A program made the translations under genes and the position numbers. Shown here in pieces: positions 1-7,480 of a stretch of DNA of 64,000 bases. The DNA is from Clostridiaceae bacterium (lineage in GTDB: Bacteria > Bacillota > Clostridia > Lachnospirales > Lachnospiraceae). The DNA lies in contig JAJQGL010000086.1 of NCBI GenBank assembly GCA_021200535.1, forward strand, positions 1 to 64,000, read 5' to 3'. A model generated the notes under the pieces. That model was not told the origin of the DNA and did no database searches. It worked only from the letters and a program-made list of their open reading frames with translations. The stretch's first letter is position 1. The number at the start of each line of letters is the position of its first letter.

Positions 1-155
1 ATTTTCGTGATTTTGTCTGCACACCGTTCCAGCAGACCCGCATCATCACCATTCCCCGCTCCCAGAAAAATCAAAAGCCCCTTTCCAATTTCTCCCACTG
101 TTTCCTTTTCCACGGTAACTTTTGCATGATTCACACGCTGAATGACAAACTTCAT
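1..155 (-). CDS. dtd: D-aminoacyl-tRNA deacylase, N-terminal part (3' end cut by window edge)
   Basis: Hydrolyses D-aminoacyl-tRNAs in the cytoplasm, recycling tRNA mischarged with D-Tyr, D-Asp and similar. Only about 51 codons are inside the window. The N-terminus MKFVIQRVNHAKVTV followed by GKGLLIFLGAG is characteristic of the Dtd family. The ATG ends at 155 and is preceded by an AAGGAGTG ribosome site. The C-terminal catalytic part (the family's SQFTL and NSGPFT motifs) lies outside the window, so integrity cannot be judged. Confidence 0.9.
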   Translation of the reverse strand, partial: MKFVIQRVNHAKVTVEKETVGEIGKGLLIFLGAGNGDDAGLLERCADKITK

Positions 156-208
156 CTGCCGCACACTCCTTCCTTTTTCTGTAGCCCATCCCCTTCTGTT
201 TCATAACG

Positions 209-1129
209 TCAAAACGCACACAAATAGACAAAATACAATGCATATGTCAGCAGCAAAACAAATCCCCACGGCCTGCGAAGACTATTTGTCTTTTTCACAC
301 TGACCAGCAGCAGTATCCCCACAACAACGTCAAACAAAAGATCAAAGATAAAGTTTTTCTGAAATACAACCGGCGTAATCAATGCTGTTGTACCTGCAAC
401 AAATAAGACATTAAAAACATTGCTTCCAACTATATTTCCAACTGCAATATCTGCATTTCCCTTTTTTGCCGCCACTACTGAGGTAAACAGCTCAGGAAGC
501 GAGGTCCCCAGCGCAACAATCGTCAGCCCGATAAACCGCTGACTCAAACCGAAAGCCTCTGCAATCGCCGTCGCGCTGTCCACTGTAATATCACTTCCCC
601 AAATTACAACCCCCGCCCCTGCCACTGCAAAAAACAAGAGCTGCAGGACACTTTTTTCTTCCTGTTTCTGTTCTTCTTTATTGCGAATCGCAAGAAGAAT
701 CAAATAGGAGAGGTAAACAAGAAACAAGCCCCACAAAATCAGGCCTTCCCACCATACAATAACCCCTTCTGTCACTCCCAGGCAAAAAAGCACCACGGTG
801 ACAAAAACCATATATGGAATCTCATATCGTATCGTTGTGCGCTGCACAGTAAGCGTAGAAAACACCGCTGCAACTCCCAGAATAATCAATACATTCAATA
901 TATTGCTGCCAATCACATTGCCAATCGTAATGGCCGCGTCTCCCTTAAGCGCCGCATTCAAACTCACTGCCGCCTCCGGGGCGCTGGTACCCATCGCCAC
1001 GATGGTCAGCCCGATCACAAGCTGCGGAATGCCAAATTTTCCGGCAATTCCCGCTGTTCCATCCACAAACCAGTCTGCTCCTTTGATTAACATAAAAAAA
1101 CCAACGAACAATAAAAGAACGTGTATCAT
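209..1129 (-). CDS. Calcium/sodium antiporter (CaCA family, YrbG-like)
   Basis: Membrane exchanger moving Ca2+ out against Na+ or K+. The 306-residue protein has the typical inverted duplication: an alpha-1 repeat with GTSAPEAAVS followed by GNVIGSNILNV near residues 45-80, and an alpha-2 repeat with GTSLPELFTSVVAA followed by GNIVGSNVFNV near residues 205-245. The acidic residues of both GTS-PE motifs, which bind cation in this family, are present. About ten hydrophobic segments are visible. The ATG at 1129 has GGAGG 5 bases upstream. It stands alone between dtd and the HD-GYP regulator. Exact ion selectivity cannot be read from the sequence. Confidence 0.92.
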   Translation of the reverse strand: MIHVLLLFVGFFMLIKGADWFVDGTAGIAGKFGIPQLVIGLTIVAMGTSAPEAAVSLNAALKGDAAITIGNVIGSNILNVLIILGVAAVFSTLTVQRTTIRYEIPYMVFVTVVLFCLGVTEGVIVWWEGLILWGLFLVYLSYLILLAIRNKEEQKQEEKSVLQLLFFAVAGAGVVIWGSDITVDSATAIAEAFGLSQRFIGLTIVALGTSLPELFTSVVAAKKGNADIAVGNIVGSNVFNVLFVAGTTALITPVVFQKNFIFDLLFDVVVGILLLVSVKKTNSLRRPWGFVLLLTYALYFVYLCAF

Positions 1130-1243
1130 ACAATCCTCCCTTTTTCATTGAAAGACCTCTCTTGCATGATACATCGCATGATAAAACATGACATCACAAA
1201 TTTATCAATTGGGGCTGCACCAGAGCGGTTTTCAACTTTCGCT

Positions 1244-1252
1244 ATTATAACA
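1244..1252 (-). promoter_or_regulatory. Extended -10 promoter for the antiporter gene
   Basis: On the minus strand TGTTATAAT matches an extended -10 element (TG-n-TATAAT). It lies about 115 bases before the antiporter start. No good -35 is needed or seen. The rest of the 1130-1377 spacer shows no gene. Confidence 0.5.
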
Positions 1253-1377
1253 ATATATGCGTCAACATTGTCATTTAGAAAGTCTCTTACCGCTTTAGTA
1301 TTTTAAAGATAACCTCCCTGTCCGCTAAATATTTCTTCTGCCATACAGGTTTTGTATTCATTTCCAAGTGCAGTGAT

Positions 1378-2448
1378 TTAAAGCATTTGCCTTCGCAGTT
1401 CTTCCTTATGTATGAGACACTGCTTAATCTGCTTTTCAACCCGGACAAATTCCTCAACCAGCTCCGGGTCAAACTGGCTTCCGCTCCCTTCAACAATAAT
1501 CGCATATGCCTTTTCATGGCTAAAGGGTTCCTTATATGGCCGCTTAGAGGTCAGCGCATCATACACGTCCACAATGCTCATAATTCTCGCCTCCAGCGGA
1601 ATGGCATCCCCTTTCAGCCCAATCGGATAGCCGTTCCCGTCCCAGCGCTCATGATGGTACAGCGCCATATGCTCCGCAATCATTAAAAATTCATTTTCCG
1701 GGAAAATTTTTCTGATCTTATGGAAAGTCGCACCTCCAAGTTCAGAATGGCTCTTCATATACTCCATCTCCGTCTTTTCAAGAGACGATGCCTTTCTAAG
1801 AACATTATCATCTATGCCAATCTTTCCAATATCGTGCAGCGGCGCGGAACGAACCGACAATTTTATAAATTCATCTGTGATCTCATCTTTGTATTTGGGA
1901 ACATCCTTCAACGCTTTGACAAACGCCTCAAAATAAATGGATGTATTTTTTATATGACCGCCGGTCACTCCGTCCCTGGATTCTACCAGCTCTGCAAATC
2001 CGGCCGACAACATATCCTGAAGCTTTTCATTCTCCTCAACCTTCTTTTCCACCATCTCTTCCAGAGAATGCTGATAGGCAGAAAGTTCTATTTGTGTCGC
2101 AATGCGCCTCTTCATAACCGGTGCAATAAACGGCTTGACAATAAAATCCACCGCGCCGAGATCAAAGCCCCTGATCTCACTTTTGGGATCGGTTTCTGCA
2201 GTCAGAAAAATAACAGGAATCCCCCTGAATCTACGGCTTTCCTTCAGCTTCTGGATCATTTCGTATCCATCCATCTCCGGCATGACAATATCTAAGAGAA
2301 TCAGATCGGGTATTATCTCCTCCAGAATAGCAAAACCCTCTCTGGCAGACATTGCTTCATAGAGATCATACTCATCTTTCAGAACGTCCTGTGCCGTCTT
2401 CAGATTGAATTTCACATCATCTATCATTAAGATCGTCTTTTTCTCCAT
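1378..2448 (-). CDS. Response regulator with HD-GYP c-di-GMP phosphodiesterase output
   Basis: Cytoplasmic response regulator predicted to degrade cyclic di-GMP. The receiver domain (residues about 5-125) has the acidic pair in LMIDDVKFNL, the phospho-acceptor Asp in LILLDIVMPEMDG and the Lys in IVKPF. A short coiled linker leads to an HD-GYP domain with HDIGKIGI, HSELGG, EHHERWDGNGYP-type residues (here YHHERWDGNGYP) and DVYDALTSKRPYK. Start chosen at the ATG at 2448 (MEKKTILMIDD), which has GGAAGG 6-7 bases upstream; an earlier in-frame start at 2505 has no ribosome site. 356 residues. No cognate kinase is adjacent, so the input is unknown. Confidence 0.92.
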   Translation of the reverse strand: MEKKTILMIDDVKFNLKTAQDVLKDEYDLYEAMSAREGFAILEEIIPDLILLDIVMPEMDGYEMIQKLKESRRFRGIPVIFLTAETDPKSEIRGFDLGAVDFIVKPFIAPVMKRRIATQIELSAYQHSLEEMVEKKVEENEKLQDMLSAGFAELVESRDGVTGGHIKNTSIYFEAFVKALKDVPKYKDEITDEFIKLSVRSAPLHDIGKIGIDDNVLRKASSLEKTEMEYMKSHSELGGATFHKIRKIFPENEFLMIAEHMALYHHERWDGNGYPIGLKGDAIPLEARIMSIVDVYDALTSKRPYKEPFSHEKAYAIIVEGSGSQFDPELVEEFVRVEKQIKQCLIHKEELRRQML

Positions 2449-2550
2449 AATCATCCTTCCCCTTTTGATCACTAATACACCGTCCAAAAGACCGCATATC
2501 TGCAAGACGCTGCATTAAGACACTAAACCACTACTCTTTTTTCCAGACTA

Positions 2551-2579
2551 ATTATAACATTTTCATCTTGAAATAACAA
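2551..2579 (-). promoter_or_regulatory. Sigma-A promoter of the HD-GYP regulator
   Basis: Minus-strand TTGTTA (2574-2579) and TATAAT (2551-2556) are separated by 17 bases, about 100 bases before the HD-GYP start. Confidence 0.6.
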
Positions 2580-2608
2580 TATTACTCCACCATGAGTTTT
2601 GATATTTT

Positions 2609-3517
2609 TTAAGACCACTCATACGGCGTATTCTGATAGACATAGTAGTTTACCCAGTTAGAATACAGTGCATTGCTGGCGCCCCTCCAGCGGAGCAGCG
2701 GCCGGATATCCGCATCATCGTTTTCATAATAATGGACGGGCAGCTCAATCGGAATCCCCTTTTTCAAATCCCTTTTATATTCCGCATCCAGCGTCAGACG
2801 GTCATATTCCAGATGACCCAGCACAAACACCTGTTTCCCATCCTTTGACACAATAATGCATTCTCCCATTTCTTCTGAATCCGCCAATACCAAAAGATCC
2901 TCACATGCGGCAATCTCATCATGGCACATGGCCGTATAGCGCGAATGCGGCGCATAAAACACATCATCAAATCCGCGAAGCAGCGGTTCCTTTCTGTGAT
3001 GCACCCGAAACTCATATACCCCGAATACCTTTTTGTCCAGTAAATACTTATGTATGCCATAGTGATAATAAAGCCCCGCCTGCGCTCCCCAGCAGATATG
3101 AAACGTACTTGTCACATTTGTTTTGGACCAGTCCATAATCGCAGTCAGCTCATCCCAATACTGCACCTGCTCAAACTCCATTTTTTCTACAGGCGCGCCG
3201 GTAATGATCAAACCATCAAATTTTCGCTCTTTCACATCCTGAAACGTACAATAAAATTCATTGAGATGGCTTTCGGGCGTATTTTTCCCAATATAAGATG
3301 CCGTTGTCAAAAAGGTAATACAGATATGAAGCGGAGTGTTTGATAAGCTGCGGAGCAGCTGTACCTCTGTGTCCTCTTTTAACGGCATCAGGTTCAGAAC
3401 CGCAATATTCAGCGGACGGATATCCTGCGTCATCGCCCTGGACTCATCCATCATAAAAATATTTTCTTTCTCCATAATCTTTTTGGCCGGAAGATTATTT
3501 TTTACTTTAATTGGCAT
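2609..3517 (-). CDS. metAA: Homoserine O-acetyltransferase (MetA family)
   Basis: Activates homoserine for methionine synthesis in the cytoplasm. The 302-residue protein aligns over the full MetA length. The catalytic Cys is at 142 (HICWGAQ), and His235 and Glu237 sit in VLGHLEYDR, exactly at the family numbering. Residue 111 is Glu (APVEKME); in the published MetA series Glu111 marks acetyl-CoA use and Gly111 succinyl-CoA use, so acetyl transfer is inferred despite the frequent annotation as succinyltransferase. Start chosen at the ATG at 3517 (MPIKVKNNLP) with GAGG upstream; the open frame extends to 3568 without a ribosome site. No SAM riboswitch or S-box is seen upstream. Confidence 0.95.
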   Translation of the reverse strand: MPIKVKNNLPAKKIMEKENIFMMDESRAMTQDIRPLNIAVLNLMPLKEDTEVQLLRSLSNTPLHICITFLTTASYIGKNTPESHLNEFYCTFQDVKERKFDGLIITGAPVEKMEFEQVQYWDELTAIMDWSKTNVTSTFHICWGAQAGLYYHYGIHKYLLDKKVFGVYEFRVHHRKEPLLRGFDDVFYAPHSRYTAMCHDEIAACEDLLVLADSEEMGECIIVSKDGKQVFVLGHLEYDRLTLDAEYKRDLKKGIPIELPVHYYENDDADIRPLLRWRGASNALYSNWVNYYVYQNTPYEWS

Positions 3518-3556
3518 TTTAATCCTCATTTCTGCGCACACTCTCTGCGCATAACA

Positions 3557-3587
3557 GGTTTGTGTCAAGTGCGCGCAGACACAAACC
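3557..3587 (-). terminator. Hairpin between ligA and metA
   Basis: GGTTTGTGTC (3557-3566) pairs with GACACAAACC (3578-3587) around an 11-base loop. It lies just after the ligA stop on the transcribed strand. No U-tract follows, so it may attenuate or protect RNA rather than terminate. Confidence 0.4.
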
Positions 3588-3616
3588 CTGCGCTGTTCCG
3601 TCTGCGATCTGCCAGA

Positions 3617-5575
3617 TCAGAGCCGAAATTTATCCAGCAGCTGCTGTTCCGTTAATATAGGCACAGCAAGCTCTTTTGCCTTTTTGTTTTTTGAGGAACT
3701 GCTCATGCTGTCATTGTTGATCAGATAATCTGTATTGCCCGTTACGCTGCCTGTTACCTTTGCCCCATGGCTCTCAAGCAGCTCCTTTAACTCTTTGCGG
3801 TTTGCAAACCGGGTAAGCGTCCCGGTAATGACAAAAACAAGCCCCTGCATCGTATTTTCCCCTGCACTCTGCTGCTCCTGCAACAGTGTAATTTCACCAA
3901 GCAGCGCATCAACCATCCCCCGATTGGCCGGGTCATCGAAAAACTGCCGAAAACCAGCCGCAAGTACCGGACCTACGCCATCTATCTGAAGCAGCTCCTC
4001 CTCTGCAGCGCACCTTACTCTGGCAAAATCCTGCTCAAATGCTTTGCATATCAGCTTTGCATTTGCCGGGCCGATTCCGGGTATCCCCAGGCTATACAAG
4101 AAACGGGAAACCGTTACCTCCCTTGCCCGGTTGACCGCATCAATCAGATTGGTATACGACTTTTCACCAAACCCTTCCATCCCGACGATCTCTTCCCGGT
4201 ACTGCCCCAGTCGGAACAAATCCGCCATTTGATGCAACAGCCCTTTCTCCATCAGCTTTTCAATCGTCGCCTCGGACAGGCCCTCAATATTGAGTGCATC
4301 CCGGCTGACAAAATGCGCCAGTGTTTTCATTTTTTTCGCAAGGCAGTTTTTATTTTCACAAAAAAGAACCTCCACGCCATTCTCGCTGTGTATACTGGCA
4401 GGTTCATTGCAAACCGGACAATATTTTGCGATTTCCAATGCGCCGCTTCTGGTCAGATTTTCTGCAATCTGCGGAATAATCATATTGGCTTTATATACCT
4501 CGATTTTATCACCAATCCCCAGCTCCAGTTCTTTCACAATACTGACATTGTGCACGCTTGCCCTGCTGACAGTCGTCCCCTCAAGCTCCACCGGTTCAAA
4601 TACCGCTACCGGATTAATCAGCCCCGTCCTTGACGCGCTCCACTCCACTTCAAGCAATGTCGTCTCTGCAATCTCATCCGCCCATTTAAATGCAATCGCA
4701 TTTCTGGGGAATTTAGCTGTTGTTCCCAGCGAATCCCCATATGCAATATCATTCAGCAAAAGCACCAGTCCATCAGAAGGAAAATCATTGTCCGAAACCT
4801 TTTTTGAAAAATCCTGAACCGCATCTGCAATCGTATTTTTGTTTACCCTGCGGTATTCAACAAGCTCAAATCCCTGCTCTGCCAAAAAGCGGAATTTTTC
4901 CTCCTGTGAATTATGAAAATCAACATTTTCTGCCGAAACCAGCGCAAATGCAAAAAAATGCACATTTCTTTCGGCAGTAATTTTATTGTTTAATTGCCGG
5001 ACAGAACCACTGCACAGATTTCTCGGATTCTTGTACTGCTCCTGTTCTGGCAGTCTGGCATTAATACGGCGGAATTCCGAATACGGAATGACCGCCTCTC
5101 CGCGGAGCACAACCTCTCCGCTGTGCGGAATTGCCAGCGGAATGTTTTTAAATACCCTGGCGTTACCAGTAATCACCTCACCGATCTGTCCGTTTCCACG
5201 GGTAACCGCCTTTTGCAGCCGGCCATTTACGTATGTCAGCACCACGGTAAGCCCATCCATTTTCCAGGATAAAAGTGCATCCTGATCTCCCAGCCACGCA
5301 GCCAGCTGGTCTACTTCCTTCGTTTTATCAAGAGACAGCATTGGAACAGCATGCCTCTCCTTCGGCAATTCACCAAGCACCTCATAGCCAACCCTCTGTG
5401 TCGGGCTCCCTGCCAAAACAACACCGGTTTCCTGCTCCAATGCGCTCAGCTCATCATACAGCCGGTCATACTCAAAATTGCTCATAATCTCATCCTGCCC
5501 CTGATAATATACCCTGGCAGCTTCACTGAGCATTCCCACTAATTCTTTTATTCTCTCAAGCTTCTGATCTGACAT
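3617..5575 (-). CDS. ligA: NAD-dependent DNA ligase LigA
   Basis: Seals nicks in replication and repair using NAD+. 652 residues, the usual length. Order: Ia domain with the YYQGQDEIMSNFEYDRLYDEL pattern, adenylation domain with the nucleophile Lys105 in WKMDG, OB fold, a Cys4 zinc finger (CPVC...CENKNC, about residues 395-415), a helix-hairpin-helix region (LGIPGIGPANAK, IDGVGPVLA) and a C-terminal BRCT domain (VFVITGTLTRFANR). WKMDG is a mild variant of the common KIDG form. ATG with AGGAG 7 bases upstream. It is followed 16 bases downstream on the same strand by metA's hairpin region and preceded by rluF. Confidence 0.96.
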   Translation of the reverse strand: MSDQKLERIKELVGMLSEAARVYYQGQDEIMSNFEYDRLYDELSALEQETGVVLAGSPTQRVGYEVLGELPKERHAVPMLSLDKTKEVDQLAAWLGDQDALLSWKMDGLTVVLTYVNGRLQKAVTRGNGQIGEVITGNARVFKNIPLAIPHSGEVVLRGEAVIPYSEFRRINARLPEQEQYKNPRNLCSGSVRQLNNKITAERNVHFFAFALVSAENVDFHNSQEEKFRFLAEQGFELVEYRRVNKNTIADAVQDFSKKVSDNDFPSDGLVLLLNDIAYGDSLGTTAKFPRNAIAFKWADEIAETTLLEVEWSASRTGLINPVAVFEPVELEGTTVSRASVHNVSIVKELELGIGDKIEVYKANMIIPQIAENLTRSGALEIAKYCPVCNEPASIHSENGVEVLFCENKNCLAKKMKTLAHFVSRDALNIEGLSEATIEKLMEKGLLHQMADLFRLGQYREEIVGMEGFGEKSYTNLIDAVNRAREVTVSRFLYSLGIPGIGPANAKLICKAFEQDFARVRCAAEEELLQIDGVGPVLAAGFRQFFDDPANRGMVDALLGEITLLQEQQSAGENTMQGLVFVITGTLTRFANRKELKELLESHGAKVTGSVTGNTDYLINNDSMSSSSKNKKAKELAVPILTEQQLLDKFRL

Positions 5576-5590
5576 CTGTCTCTCCTGTAT

Positions 5591-6310
5591 CTATTTGGAT
5601 TCTTCCAGCATTTTTTTTAATGTTGTAATCTCTTCCCCGGTCAGACTCCGGTATCGGCCTTTTTTCAATCCCGACAGTGTAATATTCATCACACGGTCTC
5701 TCCGCAGATAACTAACCCGGTAGCCAAAATATTCGCACATCCTCCTGATCTGGCGGTTCAGCCCCTGCGTCAATATAATCCGAAAACTAGTCGCATCCTC
5801 TTTCCATACCCTGCAGGGCTTTGTCACAGTATCCAGAATCGGTACTCCGCTTGCCATCCCAGCAAGAAATTCTTCTGTTATTTTGTGGTCAACACGGACA
5901 AAATATTCCTTTTCATGGTCATAACGCCCCCGAAGCAGCCTGTCCATCAACTCCCCCTGATTTGTCAACAGCAAAAGTCCCTCGGATGACTGATCCAGTC
6001 TGCCCATTGGATAAATCCGCTTCGGATAATTGATATATTCTACTACATTGCATATTTTCTCCCCATTTTCACTGGCTGCTGTCGTACACACAATCCCTTT
6101 TGGCTTATAAAATGCCAGAAAAATCTCCTCCTGTTCCCTGAAAACTGCTTTTCCATCCAAAAAAACCTGCATTCCCTCTGCCACACGGTCGCCCGGAGCT
6201 GCTAACCTGCCATCTATTGTGATTCTTCCCTCGCCCAGCATCCGGTCTGCTTCTCTTCTGGAACAGACACCTGCCTCACTTAAATATTTATTAATTCGAA
6301 TCCCTTCCAT
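5591..6310 (-). CDS. rluF: 23S rRNA pseudouridine synthase (RluF type)
   Basis: Converts a 23S rRNA uridine (U2604 by E. coli RluF precedent) to pseudouridine. An N-terminal S4 RNA-binding domain (RINKYLSEAGVCSRREADRML) precedes the RsuA/RluB/E/F catalytic domain, with the catalytic Asp in GRLDQSSEGLLLLTN and the downstream GLNRQIRRMCEYFGY motif. The spacing and the YDHEKEYFVRVD stretch resemble RluF more than RluB. Start set at the ATG at 6310 with GAGG upstream; the frame is open to 6355. 239 residues. Stops 15 bases before ligA, so the two are probably co-transcribed. Confidence 0.9.
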   Translation of the reverse strand: MEGIRINKYLSEAGVCSRREADRMLGEGRITIDGRLAAPGDRVAEGMQVFLDGKAVFREQEEIFLAFYKPKGIVCTTAASENGEKICNVVEYINYPKRIYPMGRLDQSSEGLLLLTNQGELMDRLLRGRYDHEKEYFVRVDHKITEEFLAGMASGVPILDTVTKPCRVWKEDATSFRIILTQGLNRQIRRMCEYFGYRVSYLRRDRVMNITLSGLKKGRYRSLTGEEITTLKKMLEESK

Positions 6311-6357
6311 AAAAATCCTCCATTCTATAGAATTGAAAACACAGATATATGCCACAA

Positions 6358-6420
6358 AATCCGAGCAGACTGACTCTGGTACAGCGAATATTAAGTTCCG
6401 CTAGTCAATCCACTCGGATT
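6358..6420. repeat. Inverted repeat in the rluF upstream spacer
   Basis: AATCCGAG (6358-6365) is matched by CTCGGATT (6413-6420), with further partial pairing (GACTGACT/AGTCA) inside. It lies after the stop of the anchored protein gene and before rluF. It could end the upstream transcript or structure the rluF leader. Confidence 0.3.
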
Positions 6421-6475
6421 ACTGATCTGTTTTACAATCCTTTTTCAACAGAAACGGCTTCTGCCTTTGCTGTTT

Positions 6476-7192
6476 TTAATCAGAGTCCTGGTTGCTTCCT
6501 GCCTCCTGATCAATGTTTTCGTTGTTCTCCGTATCATCTGTTTCATCCTCCGACGAAGAGCTTTCCAACATATTATAAAAATCGCGGACATCTGCATTCT
6601 TGCTCACAATATCCTCCAGCTTTTTCTGCACCGACTCGATTTTCTGCTGGATTTCATCCGAATTATCCAGTGCCTCAATCGCCTCCTGGTCGGAACTGTC
6701 AATCGTACTCAGATAAATCGTAAATTTACCGCTTTCATCTGCTGTCACATACAGCGCTGTCAGGGAAGGCACAAGCGTATCAATATCATATATTTTAGTC
6801 TCATAATATACATAAACGCGGTATGTTCCCTCCCTAAGCCCCTCATTCAAAATCGTACAGTCGATGTTTTTATACGCCTCAATGTATTCGGCTTCCGTCA
6901 CCAGACGTTTCTCTTCCACATGGCTGATATCACTGACGCATTCCTCCAGCTCAGACATCGCAACCCTCTGTTTTGCATCAAAATAATTTTTTACAAGCAT
7001 TGTAATGTCTTCTTCTATTTCTTTATCTGTTTTGGATGCCAATGCCCCACTGGTTGTCGTAGATAAGCTGTTTACAGAACTTCCTCCAAAAGAAAAATCT
7101 ACAGATGGAGCAATCATAGAAAAGGTTCCCATTCCAATCAACATAATCGCCAGAGAAAATAGAATAATAAATTTTTTATATCTCAATCGCAT
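6476..7192 (-). CDS. Hypothetical N-terminally anchored extracytoplasmic protein
   Basis: Not assigned to a named family. 238 residues: a basic start, one membrane segment at about residues 7-30 (FIILFSLAIMLIGMGTFSMI), then a polar extracellular part of mixed alpha/beta character with a coiled-coil-like stretch (EIQQKIESVQKKLEDIVSK) and a very acidic, low-complexity tail. It lacks a lipobox Cys, so it is more likely a membrane-anchored protein than a lipoprotein. Start at 7192 with AAAGGA about 11 bases upstream. It lies directly downstream of tRNA-Arg. Similar anchored proteins are common next to housekeeping genes in Lachnospiraceae; no function is proposed. Confidence 0.7.
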   Translation of the reverse strand: MRLRYKKFIILFSLAIMLIGMGTFSMIAPSVDFSFGGSSVNSLSTTTSGALASKTDKEIEEDITMLVKNYFDAKQRVAMSELEECVSDISHVEEKRLVTEAEYIEAYKNIDCTILNEGLREGTYRVYVYYETKIYDIDTLVPSLTALYVTADESGKFTIYLSTIDSSDQEAIEALDNSDEIQQKIESVQKKLEDIVSKNADVRDFYNMLESSSSEDETDDTENNENIDQEAGSNQDSD

Positions 7193-7241
7193 AAATGCGC
7201 CGTCCTTTCGTACTCTCCTGTATATTGTATAACGAAAAAAG

Positions 7242-7315
7242 CGCACCTGAAGGGACTCGAACCCCTGCTAACATGGTTCCGGAAACCATTGCTCTATCCA
7301 CTGAGCTACAGGTGC
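7242..7315 (-). tRNA. tRNA-Arg (anticodon CCG)
   Basis: Folds as a cloverleaf: acceptor GCACCTG/CAGGTGC, D-stem GCTC/GAGC, anticodon stem ATGGT/ACCAT with loop TTCCGGA giving anticodon CCG (codon CGG), and a TTCGAGT T-loop. Discriminator base G; the 3' CCA is not encoded. A run of six T follows the gene (7233-7240 side), suiting termination. Confidence 0.96.
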
Positions 7316-7358
7316 GTATAAATATTATAAATGTTTTTGCTTTTCGCAAAGCGTATTG

Positions 7359-7387
7359 ATTATAACACACCTGTTTCTTTTTGTAAA
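7359..7387 (-). promoter_or_regulatory. Promoter of tRNA-Arg
   Basis: Minus-strand TTTACA (7382-7387) and a perfect TATAAT (7359-7364) are 17 bases apart, about 44 bases before the tRNA 5' end. Confidence 0.8.
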
Positions 7388-7480
7388 GGACATCTTTTTT
7401 GAATTGTGCCTGCATGGTGTCTTTAAAACAGCTCAACATGAAATTAAACATTGATTCATTCTATAATTTATGGAATGCTA

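Noticed and set aside
2609-3616. SAM or S-box riboswitch before metA
   Set aside because: Only about 100 bases separate ligA and metA, with a simple hairpin and none of the riboswitch core motifs.
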